Source: an uncultured Coriobacteriaceae bacterium
GTDB taxonomy: Bacteria; Actinomycetota; Coriobacteriia; Coriobacteriales; Eggerthellaceae
Reading direction: 5' to 3'
Assembly: GCA_900552365.1 (NCBI GenBank)
Contig: URZP01000004.1
Span: 1 to 41,050 of the forward strand
DNA: 41,050 nt
Of the stretch, positions 32,085 through 40,999 are shown in pieces (the first letter of the stretch is position 1; each line of letters begins with the position of its first letter). Under the pieces are notes generated by a model that worked only from the letters and a program-made list of their open reading frames with translations, made no database searches and had not been told where the DNA came from. The translations under genes were made by a program, and so were the position numbers.

Positions 32085-32339
32085 GTCTTCCCCTCTCTTG
32101 ATTAGTCTGCCGAACGATCATACCCGAGGACCGTGTTTAAACCTCGCGCCCTTCAGGCGAGGTTAAAGAAAAATCGGTCTGCGACGCTCTTTGGGGGGGG
32201 GACGCTTTACACAACAACGCAAAACACCCTGCGGAAATACCCGCACCTCAACATATACCGCACGCGCCAACGACGAACGCGACCTCTGAGCCCCGCCAGC
32301 TCAACGACCCACTCTAATCCTTCTACTAACTTCTTGGCG
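32085..32339 (-). other. thyX upstream region with hairpin and nine-G run
   Basis: About 255 bp without a gene between the eno terminator and thyX. An inverted repeat aacctcgc / gcgaggtt with a 9-bp loop (32140-32164) lies about 55 bp before thyX, and a run of nine G (32193-32201) lies beyond it. A TATA-like element (gcggtatatgttg on the minus strand, about 32250) is a possible -10. No coding sequence was recognised. Confidence 0.5.
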
Positions 32340-32373
32340 CAAAAAAAACGCCGCCGTCCCGAAGGACGACGGC
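32340..32373 (-). terminator. intrinsic terminator of eno
   Basis: On the minus strand gccgtcgtcc-ttcg-ggacggcggc (10-bp stem, one G-U) is followed by GTTTTTTTT. It begins about 43 bp after the eno stop. Confidence 0.92.
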
Positions 32374-32415
32374 GCACAAATAGGTTGATCAACGAATACG
32401 CGGCCAACGCAACCT

Positions 32416-33705
32416 TTAGCGCAGGTTGTAGAACGCGTCGCGGCCAGCGTAACGAGCCTGGCTGCCCAGATCCTCCTCGATGCGAAGAAGCTGGTTGTAC
32501 TTGGCAACGCGGTCGGAGCGGCACGGAGCACCAGTCTTGATCTGACCTGCGTTGGTGGCAACGGACAGGTCGGCAATGGTGGTGTCCTCGGTCTCGCCGG
32601 AACGATGGCTGACGATGCAGGTGTAACCGGCCTGCTTTGCCATTTCCATAGCCTCGAGGGTTTCGGTGAGAGAGCCGATCTGATTGACCTTGATCAGGAT
32701 TGCGTTAGCGCAACCAAGCTCGATGCCCTTCTTCAGGCGTTTGGAATTGGTGACGAACAGATCGTCGCCAACCAGCTGCACGCGGTCGCCGATGCGATCG
32801 GTGAGCATCTTCCAACCATCCCAGTCTTCCTCGGCCATGCCATCCTCAATGGAGATGATCGGGAACTCGTTGACCAGGGCCTCCCAGTAATCGACCATTT
32901 CGGCGCTGGTAAGCTCGCGGCCCTCGCCCTTCAGCTCGTACTTGCCGGTTTCGACGTTGTAGAACTCAGTGGAAGCGGGGTCCATGGCGAACATGATGTC
33001 CTTACCGGGAACATAACCGGCAGCCTCGCAAGCCTTGACGATGTATTCAAGCGGCTCGGAATTCTTGGTGAAGTTGGGGGCGAAGCCGCCCTCGTCGCCA
33101 ACGCCGCCGCCAAGGCCAGCGTCGTGAAGAACCTTCTTCAGGGTGTGGTAGATCTCCGAGCACCAGCGAAGAGCCTCAGCGAAGGACTCGGCGCCAACGG
33201 GCATGATCATGAACTCCTGGAAGTCAACGTTGTTGTCGGCATGAGCGCCGCCGTTGAGGATGTTCATCATCGGGGTGGGCAGAAGATGGGCGTTCGGCCC
33301 GCCCACGTACTTGTACAGAGGGAGCTCGGACGACTGAGAGGCGGCACGAGCAACGGCCAGGGAGGCGCCCAAGATGGCGTTAGCGCCGAACTTGCCCTTG
33401 TTCTCGGTGCCATCGGCCTCGATCATGGCCTCGTCGATAGCGCGCTGGTCGGTTGCGTCCATATCGTACAGAACGTCGGCGATCTCGGTGTTAACGAAGT
33501 CGACAGCGTTCAGCACGCCCTTGCCAAGATAGCGATCCTTGTCGCCGTCACGAAGCTCGACAGCTTCGAAGGCGCCCGTCGATGCGCCGGAAGGAACGAT
33601 TGCGCGACCCATAGCGCCGTCGTCAAGGATGACCTCGACCTCAACCGTGGGGTTGCCGCGCGAATCAAGAACCTCGCGACCATAAACATCAAGGATGATG
33701 CTCAT
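32416..33705 (-). CDS. eno: enolase
   Basis: 429 residues from ATG 33705, with a GGAGG ribosome-binding site 6 bp upstream. Interconverts 2-phosphoglycerate and phosphoenolpyruvate. The start MSIILDVYGREVLDSRGNPT, the metal-binding region SIEDGMAEEDWDGW, LVGDDLFVTN, ILIKVNQIGSLTE with the catalytic lysine, and the signature SHRSGETEDTTIADLSVA are all intact. Length is normal. Followed by a strong terminator. Confidence 0.98.
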   Translation of the reverse strand: MSIILDVYGREVLDSRGNPTVEVEVILDDGAMGRAIVPSGASTGAFEAVELRDGDKDRYLGKGVLNAVDFVNTEIADVLYDMDATDQRAIDEAMIEADGTENKGKFGANAILGASLAVARAASQSSELPLYKYVGGPNAHLLPTPMMNILNGGAHADNNVDFQEFMIMPVGAESFAEALRWCSEIYHTLKKVLHDAGLGGGVGDEGGFAPNFTKNSEPLEYIVKACEAAGYVPGKDIMFAMDPASTEFYNVETGKYELKGEGRELTSAEMVDYWEALVNEFPIISIEDGMAEEDWDGWKMLTDRIGDRVQLVGDDLFVTNSKRLKKGIELGCANAILIKVNQIGSLTETLEAMEMAKQAGYTCIVSHRSGETEDTTIADLSVATNAGQIKTGAPCRSDRVAKYNQLLRIEEDLGSQARYAGRDAFYNLR

Positions 33706-33830
33706 TGTTGCCTCCTCAGACAAACTAGTTTCGATTTGAAGCGCATAACAAAGATGCACAACACTTAAATGATATCACGCCAACGCGGCGGACGGAGGTC
33801 TAAGGGGCGGACGGCAAGGCATCTTGGCAT

Positions 33831-34592
33831 CTAAAGCAGCAGAGCCACTACAACGAACAGGACGATTCCTGCCGAAAGCTGCGCGAAAGACAACGCCGAG
33901 AAGGCACAAGCCGAAAGCGAAGTGCGCTTGACGGTCGATCCAGCAGCGCAATAACAGCGCGAATCCATGGCGATAGCGATTCGATCGGCCCGCCTGAACA
34001 AACCAACGAACAAGGGGACGAAAACGGCTCCCCACGCCCTCATGCGACTGACCACAGGTTCCGAAGAAAGATGTGCACCACGAGACGCCTGCGCATCGCG
34101 TATGCGGGCAAGCTCCTCGAACACCATGGGAATGAAGCGAAGCGCGAGAGACAGAACAAGGGCGATGTCCCCTACCGGGACACCAACACACGCCAACGGG
34201 ACCAAGAGCCACGAAAACGCCTGAACCAAATCGGTTGAGGTGGTGGTAAAGCACACCACGAAGCTTGCAACGGCAAGCGACATCATACGCACCGCGCTGA
34301 TCCCACCAACAAGGAGACCTTCCGAAACAACATCGGCATTGATGGCATTGAAGAAAACCGCGAACAAGGACAGGAACGCGAGGGGAATAAGAAGAACCGT
34401 AAGCCTACGGACCGGAATCCTACCAACCCCAGCGGCCACCACTGCACATACCGCAAAGAGCGACACACCCAAGAGCGTATCGGCGAAGAAAATCGCAACG
34501 GTGTACGCAAGCAGCAAAAGAATCTTCACGCGCGCATCGCATGCGTGAATCGGAGTGTTTCGAGCGATATACAACGAAGCTGCTGAATTCAT
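33831..34592 (-). CDS. ecfT: EcfT, transmembrane component of an ECF transporter
   Basis: 253 residues. CbiQ/EcfT family, the membrane scaffold that links two EcfA ATPases to a vitamin- or metal-binding S protein. About five to six helices are visible (ILLLLAYTVAIFFADTLLGVSL, LIPLAFLSLFAVFFNAI, ALVLSLALRFIPMVF). The two coupling-helix motifs are ASRG in IRDAQASRGAHL and DSRC in AIAMDSRCYC, where the usual motif is ARG. It sits after rplQ as in many Gram-positive genomes, but the ecfA genes that normally lie between rplQ and ecfT are absent. The ribosome-binding site is weak. Energising ATPases must be encoded elsewhere. Confidence 0.88.
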   Translation of the reverse strand: MNSAASLYIARNTPIHACDARVKILLLLAYTVAIFFADTLLGVSLFAVCAVVAAGVGRIPVRRLTVLLIPLAFLSLFAVFFNAINADVVSEGLLVGGISAVRMMSLAVASFVVCFTTTSTDLVQAFSWLLVPLACVGVPVGDIALVLSLALRFIPMVFEELARIRDAQASRGAHLSSEPVVSRMRAWGAVFVPLFVGLFRRADRIAIAMDSRCYCAAGSTVKRTSLSACAFSALSFAQLSAGIVLFVVVALLL

Positions 34593-34642
34593 GGAACAAG
34601 TATCCCATATGCCATGTCCGCAAAGGAAAATGATCGGTCGAA

Positions 34643-34677
34643 CATAAAAAAGAAAGGGAACCTTGCGGTTCCCTTTC
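34643..34677 (-). terminator. intrinsic terminator of the rplQ operon
   Basis: gaaagggaacc / ggttccctttc, 11-bp perfect stem with a TTGC-type loop, followed on the minus strand by TTTTTTATG. It ends the infA-rplQ transcript. Confidence 0.93.
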
Positions 34678-34703
34678 GAAACAAGTTTAGAAGATAAGTC
34701 CGA

Positions 34704-35231
34704 TTACTCGGCCTTCTTCTCCTCGGTAGCCTCGGCCTCAACCTCAGCGGCGAGCTCCTCGACAGCCTCGGCGACTTCCTCGGTCTTAGCCTCAGCCTTG
34801 ACCTCTTCAGCCTCGACCTTCTTGGGCTGAACCTTCTTGGGAGCAGCCTTCTCAGCCTTCTTGGCGACGGGCTCGGTGCAGAGCTCCATGATGACCATGG
34901 GGGCGTTGTCGCCCTTGCGGTTGCCGAGCTTCATGATGCGGGTGTAGCCGCCCTGACGATCGGCGAACATGCCCTGCTCGACCTTCTCGAAGACCTCGCG
35001 GACCAGTTCCTTGTCGTTGCCGAGCCAAGCGATGGCAAGACGACGGGAGTGAAGGTCGCCCTTCTTAGCCCAGGTGATGATGCGATCGACGTCGGCGCGG
35101 ATTTCCTTAGCGCGCGGCTCGGTCGTCTTGATACGGTCGTTGTAAAGAAGCGCGCTGACCAGGCTACGCTTCATAGCACGCGTATGGCTGGAGTCGGTAC
35201 CCAGCTTACGGCCCTTGTAATTGTGCCTCAT
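34704..35231 (-). CDS. rplQ: 50S ribosomal protein L17
   Basis: 175 residues. The L17 domain MRHNYKGRKLGTDSSHTRAMKRSLVSALLYNDRIKTTEPRAKEIR is clear, and the domain ends near residue 120. The rest is a Lys/Glu/Ala/Val-rich low-complexity tail (KKVQPKKVEAEEVKAEAKTEE and on), longer than the roughly 120-residue standard protein. Last gene of the cluster, 30 bp after rpoA. Confidence 0.97.
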   Translation of the reverse strand: MRHNYKGRKLGTDSSHTRAMKRSLVSALLYNDRIKTTEPRAKEIRADVDRIITWAKKGDLHSRRLAIAWLGNDKELVREVFEKVEQGMFADRQGGYTRIMKLGNRKGDNAPMVIMELCTEPVAKKAEKAAPKKVQPKKVEAEEVKAEAKTEEVAEAVEELAAEVEAEATEEKKAE

Positions 35232-35260
35232 TGTCTTTTTCTCCTATACCTAAAGCCAGA

Positions 35261-36220
35261 TTAAAGCTTCAGATTCAAACCCATCGAAATGAGCTTGTCC
35301 TTGACTTCCTCAATGGACTTCGCACCGAAGTTCCTGATGTTCAGCAGGTCGTTCTCGGAGAATTCGACCAGCTGGCGTACGGAATGGATACCGGCACGCT
35401 TCAAGCAATTGTAGGAACGAACCGAAAGGTCCAGATCCTCGATCTGCTTGTCAAGCTCAGCGTTCGTCTCCTGATCCTCAGGAGCGAAGATAGAGGGAAC
35501 CTCGATTTCCTCTTCACCTTCGGTCTCGCCGAGAGCCAAGAACGCGCCCATGTACTGGTTGACGATGTTGACGGCACGCAGAACAGCGTCGGTCGGATCG
35601 ACGGAACCGTCCGTCTCGACCTCAAGCACGAGCTTGTCGTAGTCGGTGCGCTGACCGACACGGGTGTTGGTGACGTTCATCGTGCAACGGCGAACCGGGG
35701 AGAACAGCGAGTCGACATGGATGATGCCGATGGGGTCCTCGGAACGCTTGTTGTGATCGGCCGGGACGTAACCGCGGCCGACACCAATGCGGATGGACAT
35801 ATCGAACTGACCGCCATCGGCAACAGTAGCGATGACGTGCTCGGGATTGATCAGCGTGAACTCGGTGGGAACATCGAGATCGGCGCCGGTCACCACGCAG
35901 GGGCCCTCGACGGACACATGCGCGATGGCTTCCTCGACATCGCCGTTGAGAGCGGAGAAGACAAGACCCTTCACGTTCAGAACGATGTCGGTGATGTCCT
36001 CGATAACGCCCTCGGCGGTGGTGAACTCGTGCTGCACGCCCTCGATCTGGATAGCGGTTGCCTTAGCACCGTCCAGAGACGAGAGCAGGACGCGACGCAA
36101 AGAGTTGCCAAGCGTGTTGCCATAGCCGCGCTCGAGCGGCTCGACGATGAAGCGAGCAACGGTGTCGCTTACTTCCTCTGTTGTAACTGTAGGCCTCATG
36201 AACTCTGTCATGCTTTGCAA
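35261..36220 (-). CDS. rpoA: RNA polymerase alpha subunit
   Basis: 319 residues. The N-terminal dimerisation domain has FIVEPLERGYGNTLGNSLRRVLLSSLDGAKAT and the C-terminal domain has LKRAGIHSVRQLVEFSENDLLNIRNFGAKSIEEVKDKL, the part that contacts UP elements and activators. Between rpsD and rplQ as is usual. It is 22 bp downstream of rpsD. Confidence 0.98.
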   Translation of the reverse strand: MQSMTEFMRPTVTTEEVSDTVARFIVEPLERGYGNTLGNSLRRVLLSSLDGAKATAIQIEGVQHEFTTAEGVIEDITDIVLNVKGLVFSALNGDVEEAIAHVSVEGPCVVTGADLDVPTEFTLINPEHVIATVADGGQFDMSIRIGVGRGYVPADHNKRSEDPIGIIHVDSLFSPVRRCTMNVTNTRVGQRTDYDKLVLEVETDGSVDPTDAVLRAVNIVNQYMGAFLALGETEGEEEIEVPSIFAPEDQETNAELDKQIEDLDLSVRSYNCLKRAGIHSVRQLVEFSENDLLNIRNFGAKSIEEVKDKLISMGLNLKL

Positions 36221-36242
36221 GCCTCCTTAAGCGGTAGCGCGA

Positions 36243-36836
36243 TTACTTCGAGTAAAGTTCGACGATGAGCTGTTCGTTGATGTCCAGATCGATCTGATCG
36301 CGTTTCGGGAGAGCAAGAACGCTGCCCTGAAGTTTCTCGATGTCGACTTCCAGCCAAGCAGGCACGGAGACGCGCTCGTTGGAGACAAGGGCGCTCTTGA
36401 TGACGAGCAGGTCCTTGGCCTTAGGAGCAACGGCTACCAGGTCGCCGGGACGGACGCGGTAGGACGGAACGTCTACGCGACGGCCGTTGACGGTGATGTG
36501 GCCGTGGGTAACGGTCTGGCGAGCTTCCTTGCGGGTGCGAGCGAAGCCCAGACGGAAGACGACGTTGTCCAGGCGGGACTCGAGGATGGTGAGCAAGTTC
36601 TCACCGGTAACGCCCTCGAGGGCCTTAGCGCGCTTGAAGTAGCTACGGAACTGCTTCTCGAGAACGCCGTAGATGAACTTAGCCTTCTGCTTCTCGCGCA
36701 GCTGAAGTCCGTATTCGCTTTCCTTACGACGGCGAGACGGCTGACGCTTGGATTCCTTGGTGGTGTAACCCATAACCACAGGATCGATGCCCAGCTGCCT
36801 GCAACGTTTCAGAACCGGAGTCCTGTCAATTGCCAT
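36243..36836 (-). CDS. rpsD: 30S ribosomal protein S4
   Basis: 197 residues. S4 with an RNA-binding S4 domain (LESRLDNVVFRLGFARTRKEARQTVTHGHITVNGRRVDVPSYRVRPGD). The N-terminal region lacks the four-cysteine zinc site (only one Cys, in KRCRQLG), so it is the C-minus form. Starts MAIDRTPVLKRCRQLGIDP. 16 bp after rpsK. Confidence 0.97.
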   Translation of the reverse strand: MAIDRTPVLKRCRQLGIDPVVMGYTTKESKRQPSRRRKESEYGLQLREKQKAKFIYGVLEKQFRSYFKRAKALEGVTGENLLTILESRLDNVVFRLGFARTRKEARQTVTHGHITVNGRRVDVPSYRVRPGDLVAVAPKAKDLLVIKSALVSNERVSVPAWLEVDIEKLQGSVLALPKRDQIDLDINEQLIVELYSK

Positions 36837-36852
36837 AATCTTATCCTTTCAA

Positions 36853-37251
<399 letters not shown>

Positions 37252-37264
37252 TGTCAGCTAACCC

Positions 37265-37633
37265 CTACTTCTTCTTGCCGCCGATTTGCTTGCGCGGGCC
37301 CTTGCGAGTGCGTGCATTCGTATGAGTGCGCTGGCCACGGACGGGCAGGCCACGACGATGACGCAGGCCACGGTAGCAACCGATCTCCATGAGGCGCTTG
37401 ATGTTCTGAGAAACCTCGCGATGCAGGTCGCCCTCGACGGTGAGGTTGTTCTGGATGTAATCGCGAAGCTTGGTCAGATCGTCTTCCGTGAGATCGTTGC
37501 AACGAACGTCAGGATCGACGCCGGTCTCTGCAAGGATCTTCTTGGAGGTCGTCAGACCGATGCCGTAAATGTAGGTCAAACCGATCTCAACGCGCTTGTC
37601 GCGAGGAAGGTCGACACCAACAAGACGTGCCAT
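37265..37633 (-). CDS. rpsM: 30S ribosomal protein S13
   Basis: 122 residues from the ATG at 37633, chosen over the ATG six bases upstream because AGGAG is then 7 bp away and the protein starts MARLVGVDLPRDKRVEIGLTY. H2TH motif TYIYGIGLTTSKKIL, and the C-terminal GLRHRRGLPVRGQRTHTNARTRKG is typical. Confidence 0.97.
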   Translation of the reverse strand: MARLVGVDLPRDKRVEIGLTYIYGIGLTTSKKILAETGVDPDVRCNDLTEDDLTKLRDYIQNNLTVEGDLHREVSQNIKRLMEIGCYRGLRHRRGLPVRGQRTHTNARTRKGPRKQIGGKKK

Positions 37634-37649
37634 ATACAATCTCCTCTTT

Positions 37650-37763
37650 CTAGCCTTGACGCTGTTTGTGGCGCGGGTTCTCGCAAATCACGTAAACCGT
37701 GCCATGGCGACGAATGATCTTGCACTTGTCGCACATCTTCTTGACCGAAGGACGTACCTTCAT
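37650..37763 (-). CDS. rpmJ: 50S ribosomal protein L36
   Basis: 37 residues, short enough to be missed by length filters. It starts MKVRPSVKKMCDKCKIIRRH and ends VICENPRHKQRQG. The zinc ligands (Cys, Cys, Cys, His) are kept, so this is the C-plus form. GAAAGGAAG ribosome-binding site. It lies 16 bp before rpsM. Confidence 0.97.
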   Translation of the reverse strand: MKVRPSVKKMCDKCKIIRRHGTVYVICENPRHKQRQG

Positions 37764-37965
37764 AATTGCTTCCTTTCGGTGTTCCAATACTTGCCGTATA
37801 TCTCACACGGCCAGCCGCTGCCGATGATTTCGAGCTTAGGCGCTGCTGCGATCTGATTCTCCGAACGCAGCACTCGACTCAAGATGAGAGGCTATTCGCT
37901 TCCAGCTGCAACCCTGCCAGAACGAACCAAGCCCTTGCGCGGCCATCGATGCCGCGCTTGGGAGC
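37764..37965 (-). other. long infA-rpmJ spacer with hairpin
   Basis: 202 bp between infA and rpmJ, where many genomes have a short spacer. Just after the infA stop there is an inverted repeat gcgcggc (37937-37943) / gccgcgc (37951-37957) without a U-tract. The rest has no recognised gene. It may hold an attenuator or a second promoter for the ribosomal cluster. Confidence 0.5.
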
Positions 37966-38184
37966 CTACTTGAAGCGATACATGATACGACCGCGGTTGA
38001 GGTCGTAAACGGAAAGCTCCACGGTTACCTTGTCGCCAGGAAGGATCTTGATGTAATGCATGCGCATCTTCCCGGAAATGTGCGCCAAGATTTCGTGGCC
38101 GTTCTCGAGTTCGACTTTGAACATCGCGTTGGGGAATGCCTCAAGGACCGTACCCTCGAGTTCGATGACATCTTGTTTCGTCAA
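37966..38184 (-). CDS. infA: translation initiation factor IF-1 (TTG start)
   Basis: 72 residues if translation begins at the TTG at 38184. That start gives the standard IF-1 length and N-terminus (M)TKQDVIELEGTVLEAFPN, and has AAGGAG 5 bp upstream. The upstream methionine in the same frame would add 13 residues foreign to the family. The OB-fold sequence EILAHISGKMRMHYIKILPGDKVTVELSVYDLNRGRIMYRFK is intact. First gene of the infA-rplQ cluster; a TGATAAT-like -10 is at about 38230. Confidence 0.95.
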   Translation of the reverse strand: MTKQDVIELEGTVLEAFPNAMFKVELENGHEILAHISGKMRMHYIKILPGDKVTVELSVYDLNRGRIMYRFK

Positions 38185-38596
38185 AAGTGCTCCTTCAAGA
38201 AAATCGTCATTAAGCAGCAACAATGAATATTATCAGAGAAGGAAGCGAGATTTTGGAAAATGGAAGTGAGCGCACAAAATCCCCAAACCGTCTTCCTTCG
38301 CTTTTCGCGAACACGGTTCGAGGTGCCTGCATGTCAGGCGCGCGACTCAAAAGATCGCGCAGTCCTCAGTGCCTTCCGCGCTGAGCGCGTTTCGTATTCG
38401 AACGGCATGGGACCGCCAGGTATTCTTTGCGGCGCAACGGGAACCCGTATAAGAACACGCCTAAAGCCGCCTTGTCGGCTTTCATATGCTGGGTATATTA
38501 GCACATGCTTCGCCCGTCCACACGAACTTCACGATTGGAGTTCACACGTACCCCAACTACGCAGGCGCACATGTGCGAGCACCTGGTAATCCTGCC
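38185..38596. other. gene-free region between infA and the TrmH gene
   Basis: 412 bp. It holds the infA promoter area (AT-rich, TGATAAT near 38230) and several hairpins: aaagccg (38463-38469) / cggcttt (38476-38482), acgggttcccgt-type and the 12-bp palindrome cgcacatgtgcg (38569-38580) near the TrmH gene end. None has a clear U-tract. No protein or RNA gene was recognised. Confidence 0.5.
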
Positions 38597-39451
38597 CTAT
38601 CGCGTGCGGATCTCCCAGAAAGCGATGGCGCTTGCCGCAGCAACGTTCAACGAGTCCACGTTGTGCGCCATGGGAATCATCACCGTGTGGTCACAGGAAT
38701 CGATGGTGCTTTGGAACAGGCCGTCGCCCTCGGTTCCCAGCACGACGGCAAGTTTGTCGGCCGCTGCGATCTCGGGGCCGTCAAGTGCTATGGAATCCTC
38801 GCGCAACGCCATGGCAACCGTGGTGAAGCCACGACGGCGAAGCTCGGGCATGCCCTCGCCCGCCCACTCGCGGGTCGAGCCGATGCGCGTCCAGGGAACC
38901 TGAAACACCGCGCCCATGCTGACGCGCGCGGCACGGCGGTAAAACGGGTCGTGGCACGAAGGCGTGACCAACACGGCATCGATTCCCAGCGCCGCCGCCG
39001 AGCGGAAGATGGCCCCGACGTTGGCGTAGTTGGTGACGTCCTCCAGCACGGCCACGCGCTTGGCATGGCAAAGCACTTCATCAAGCGTAGGAAGAACCGG
39101 GCGCTCGAAGCACGCAAGCGACCCTCTGGTCACCTGATAGCCGGTAAGGTCGCGAAACTCCTGAGTGGTAGCAAGAAAGATCATGGCATCGGGCCATTCG
39201 CGCGAAATGCGATCGACGATCGCGGCGTCATGGGCCTGCCAGGTTTCCTCGACGAACAACGACAACGGCCTGACCCCCGCATCAAGGGCGCGCTCGATGA
39301 CGCGCTGCGATTCGCCGATGAACATGCCGTTGGGATTGTCGCGCCTGAATCCCTCGCCGCGTTTCAGCTGGCCGTCGGTCATACCGGAATACGGAGCCAA
39401 TCGCTTGTCGTGGGTTCCTTCGGGAAGCTCTGAAATGCGAACGATCGGCAT
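38597..39451 (-). CDS. TrmH/SpoU-family RNA 2'-O-methyltransferase
   Basis: 284 residues. SPOUT methyltransferase. The N-terminal substrate domain has FIGESQRVIERALDAGVRPLSLFVEE. The SpoU motifs are VTNYANVGAIFRSAAALGIDAVLV (motif 1), VVLGTEGDGLFQSTIDSCDHTVMIPM (motif 2) and SLNVAAASAIAFWE (motif 3). It methylates ribose in rRNA or tRNA; the exact site is not readable. It ends the MFS-TrmH pair: the MFS stop is at 39455, and the two genes run in the same direction and almost touch. Confidence 0.94.
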   Translation of the reverse strand: MPIVRISELPEGTHDKRLAPYSGMTDGQLKRGEGFRRDNPNGMFIGESQRVIERALDAGVRPLSLFVEETWQAHDAAIVDRISREWPDAMIFLATTQEFRDLTGYQVTRGSLACFERPVLPTLDEVLCHAKRVAVLEDVTNYANVGAIFRSAAALGIDAVLVTPSCHDPFYRRAARVSMGAVFQVPWTRIGSTREWAGEGMPELRRRGFTTVAMALREDSIALDGPEIAAADKLAVVLGTEGDGLFQSTIDSCDHTVMIPMAHNVDSLNVAAASAIAFWEIRTR

Positions 39452-39454
39452 GCG

Positions 39455-40879
39455 CTACCTTTCTTCCTTTGCATGCGCGCGCTTAGGCAGCTCAATGGTG
39501 CACAGCACGGCGGCGATTCCGATAAAGCCGCCGATAAGCATGATGACGCTGATGGCGTGAGTCAAGTCGGCGGCGGGGATCTGCGCCAGAACCGTGTTGC
39601 CCACGGTGATGGACAGCACCAGGCCGACAATCACGATGGAAAGAGACTGGCCGATGCCGCGCATCGCCGTGATGGTGGCATTGGCCTCGGAATAGCTTTC
39701 AGGTCCCACGCACGACATCACGACGCTTTGATTGGGCGCGACGAAGAACGCGTTGCCAAAACCGATGGCAAACAACAGCGCAACCACCTGCCAAAGCGTC
39801 AGGCCCTGTTCCACGAAGCTTAGACCGAACAGCGACGCCGTCACGATGATCACGCCGAAAGCGGAAACCATGGCGGGGCGCATGCGATCGGCCAAGCTGC
39901 CTGCAAACGGCGAAAGCAAACCTTGGATAGCGGGCTGAGCCAACATGACCAGGCTGGCAGTTGCCGCATCGAGACCTTGCACAACCTCGAGATAGATGGC
40001 CATGGTGTACCCTACCGCGAAGAACGCCGCGGTTTTCAAAAGCGATGCGAAGTTCGCCCGACCGTACAACGCGCTTTCAACGAAAAGGCGCACCTGCATG
40101 ACAGGTGCCTCGCAGCGCCACTCGTGCGCAACGAACACTCCAACCAAAAGCACGCCGACGCCGAAGCAGATGGGTGCCCACGAAATGGCGGTCCACTCGG
40201 ACAGGCCGAACATCAAAACGAAGAGCGACACCATGAACAGCGCGCTGCCCACATGGTCGAACGGCTGCGTTTGCTCGCCGGGAACATCCTTCTCGATACG
40301 GAAGACGCTGAGATACGAGCAAAATGCACCAACCACGACGCCCGTCACGAAGACGTAGCGCCAGCTAAGCAAATCGCATAGGACGCCGCCGATGACCGGG
40401 CCCATGGTAAGGCCCACGCCCACGAACGTGCCGTACAAACCAAGCATGCGGCCCTTGTGCTCGGGCGGGAACGCCAGAAGCATGAGCGCGACATTGGCTG
40501 CCAAGATGGCGTCGCCCGACACGGCCATGGCAAAACGGGCGCCGATCAGGAACTCGATATTGGGCGCAAGCGCACACGCGGCCGAGCTGATGGTGAAGAA
40601 AACCGTGCCGATGATAAGCATAAGACGGCGGCCCTTGACATCGGCAACGTGCCCCAGGGGAATGGAAAACATGGCAGTGGCCAGCGTATACGACGTGATA
40701 ACCCACGTGACGGCGGCGGCACCGCAGTTGAATTCGGTACTCATAGCCGGAATGCACAGATTCAACGACGAAGACATGAACGGCGACATGAAGCCCGTGA
40801 GCATGCACACCAACACCGCGAAAACCTGCTGCGGGTTCATATGACGAATGCCACCCGATTTATCCTTCTTCGCCGACAC
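39455..40879 (-). CDS. MFS drug-exporter-like transporter (DHA2, 14 TM type)
   Basis: 474 residues from the GTG at 40879 (alternative ATG at 40840, MNPQQVFAVL). About 14 hydrophobic helices. The DHA2 features are LNLCIPAMSTEFNCGAAAVTWVITSYTLATAMFSIPLGHVADVKGRRLMLIIG (motif A GHVADVKGRR) and GLYGTFVGVGLTMGPVIGGVL (motif C type). It probably exports lipophilic drugs or metabolites with proton antiport. Located upstream of the TrmH-family gene, with 3 bp between them. Confidence 0.9.
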   Translation of the reverse strand: MSAKKDKSGGIRHMNPQQVFAVLVCMLTGFMSPFMSSSLNLCIPAMSTEFNCGAAAVTWVITSYTLATAMFSIPLGHVADVKGRRLMLIIGTVFFTISSAACALAPNIEFLIGARFAMAVSGDAILAANVALMLLAFPPEHKGRMLGLYGTFVGVGLTMGPVIGGVLCDLLSWRYVFVTGVVVGAFCSYLSVFRIEKDVPGEQTQPFDHVGSALFMVSLFVLMFGLSEWTAISWAPICFGVGVLLVGVFVAHEWRCEAPVMQVRLFVESALYGRANFASLLKTAAFFAVGYTMAIYLEVVQGLDAATASLVMLAQPAIQGLLSPFAGSLADRMRPAMVSAFGVIIVTASLFGLSFVEQGLTLWQVVALLFAIGFGNAFFVAPNQSVVMSCVGPESYSEANATITAMRGIGQSLSIVIVGLVLSITVGNTVLAQIPAADLTHAISVIMLIGGFIGIAAVLCTIELPKRAHAKEER

Positions 40880-40966
40880 CGATCAACACCTCGCCTCTTG
40901 GCTCCAAAAGCCCGACTGATTCGCATTGTTACCAGTAGTTTGCTACGAGATTGGTGCTCGAGCAAG

Positions 40967-40990
40967 AAAAAAGCCCCCTTACGGGAGCTT
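40967..40990 (-). terminator. terminator after tRNA-Gln
   Basis: On the minus strand the stem aagctccc / gggggctt (with GTAA-type loop) is followed by TTTTTTCTTG. It ends the tRNA transcript before the MFS gene. Confidence 0.85.
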
Positions 40991-40999
40991 GAATTCCTT

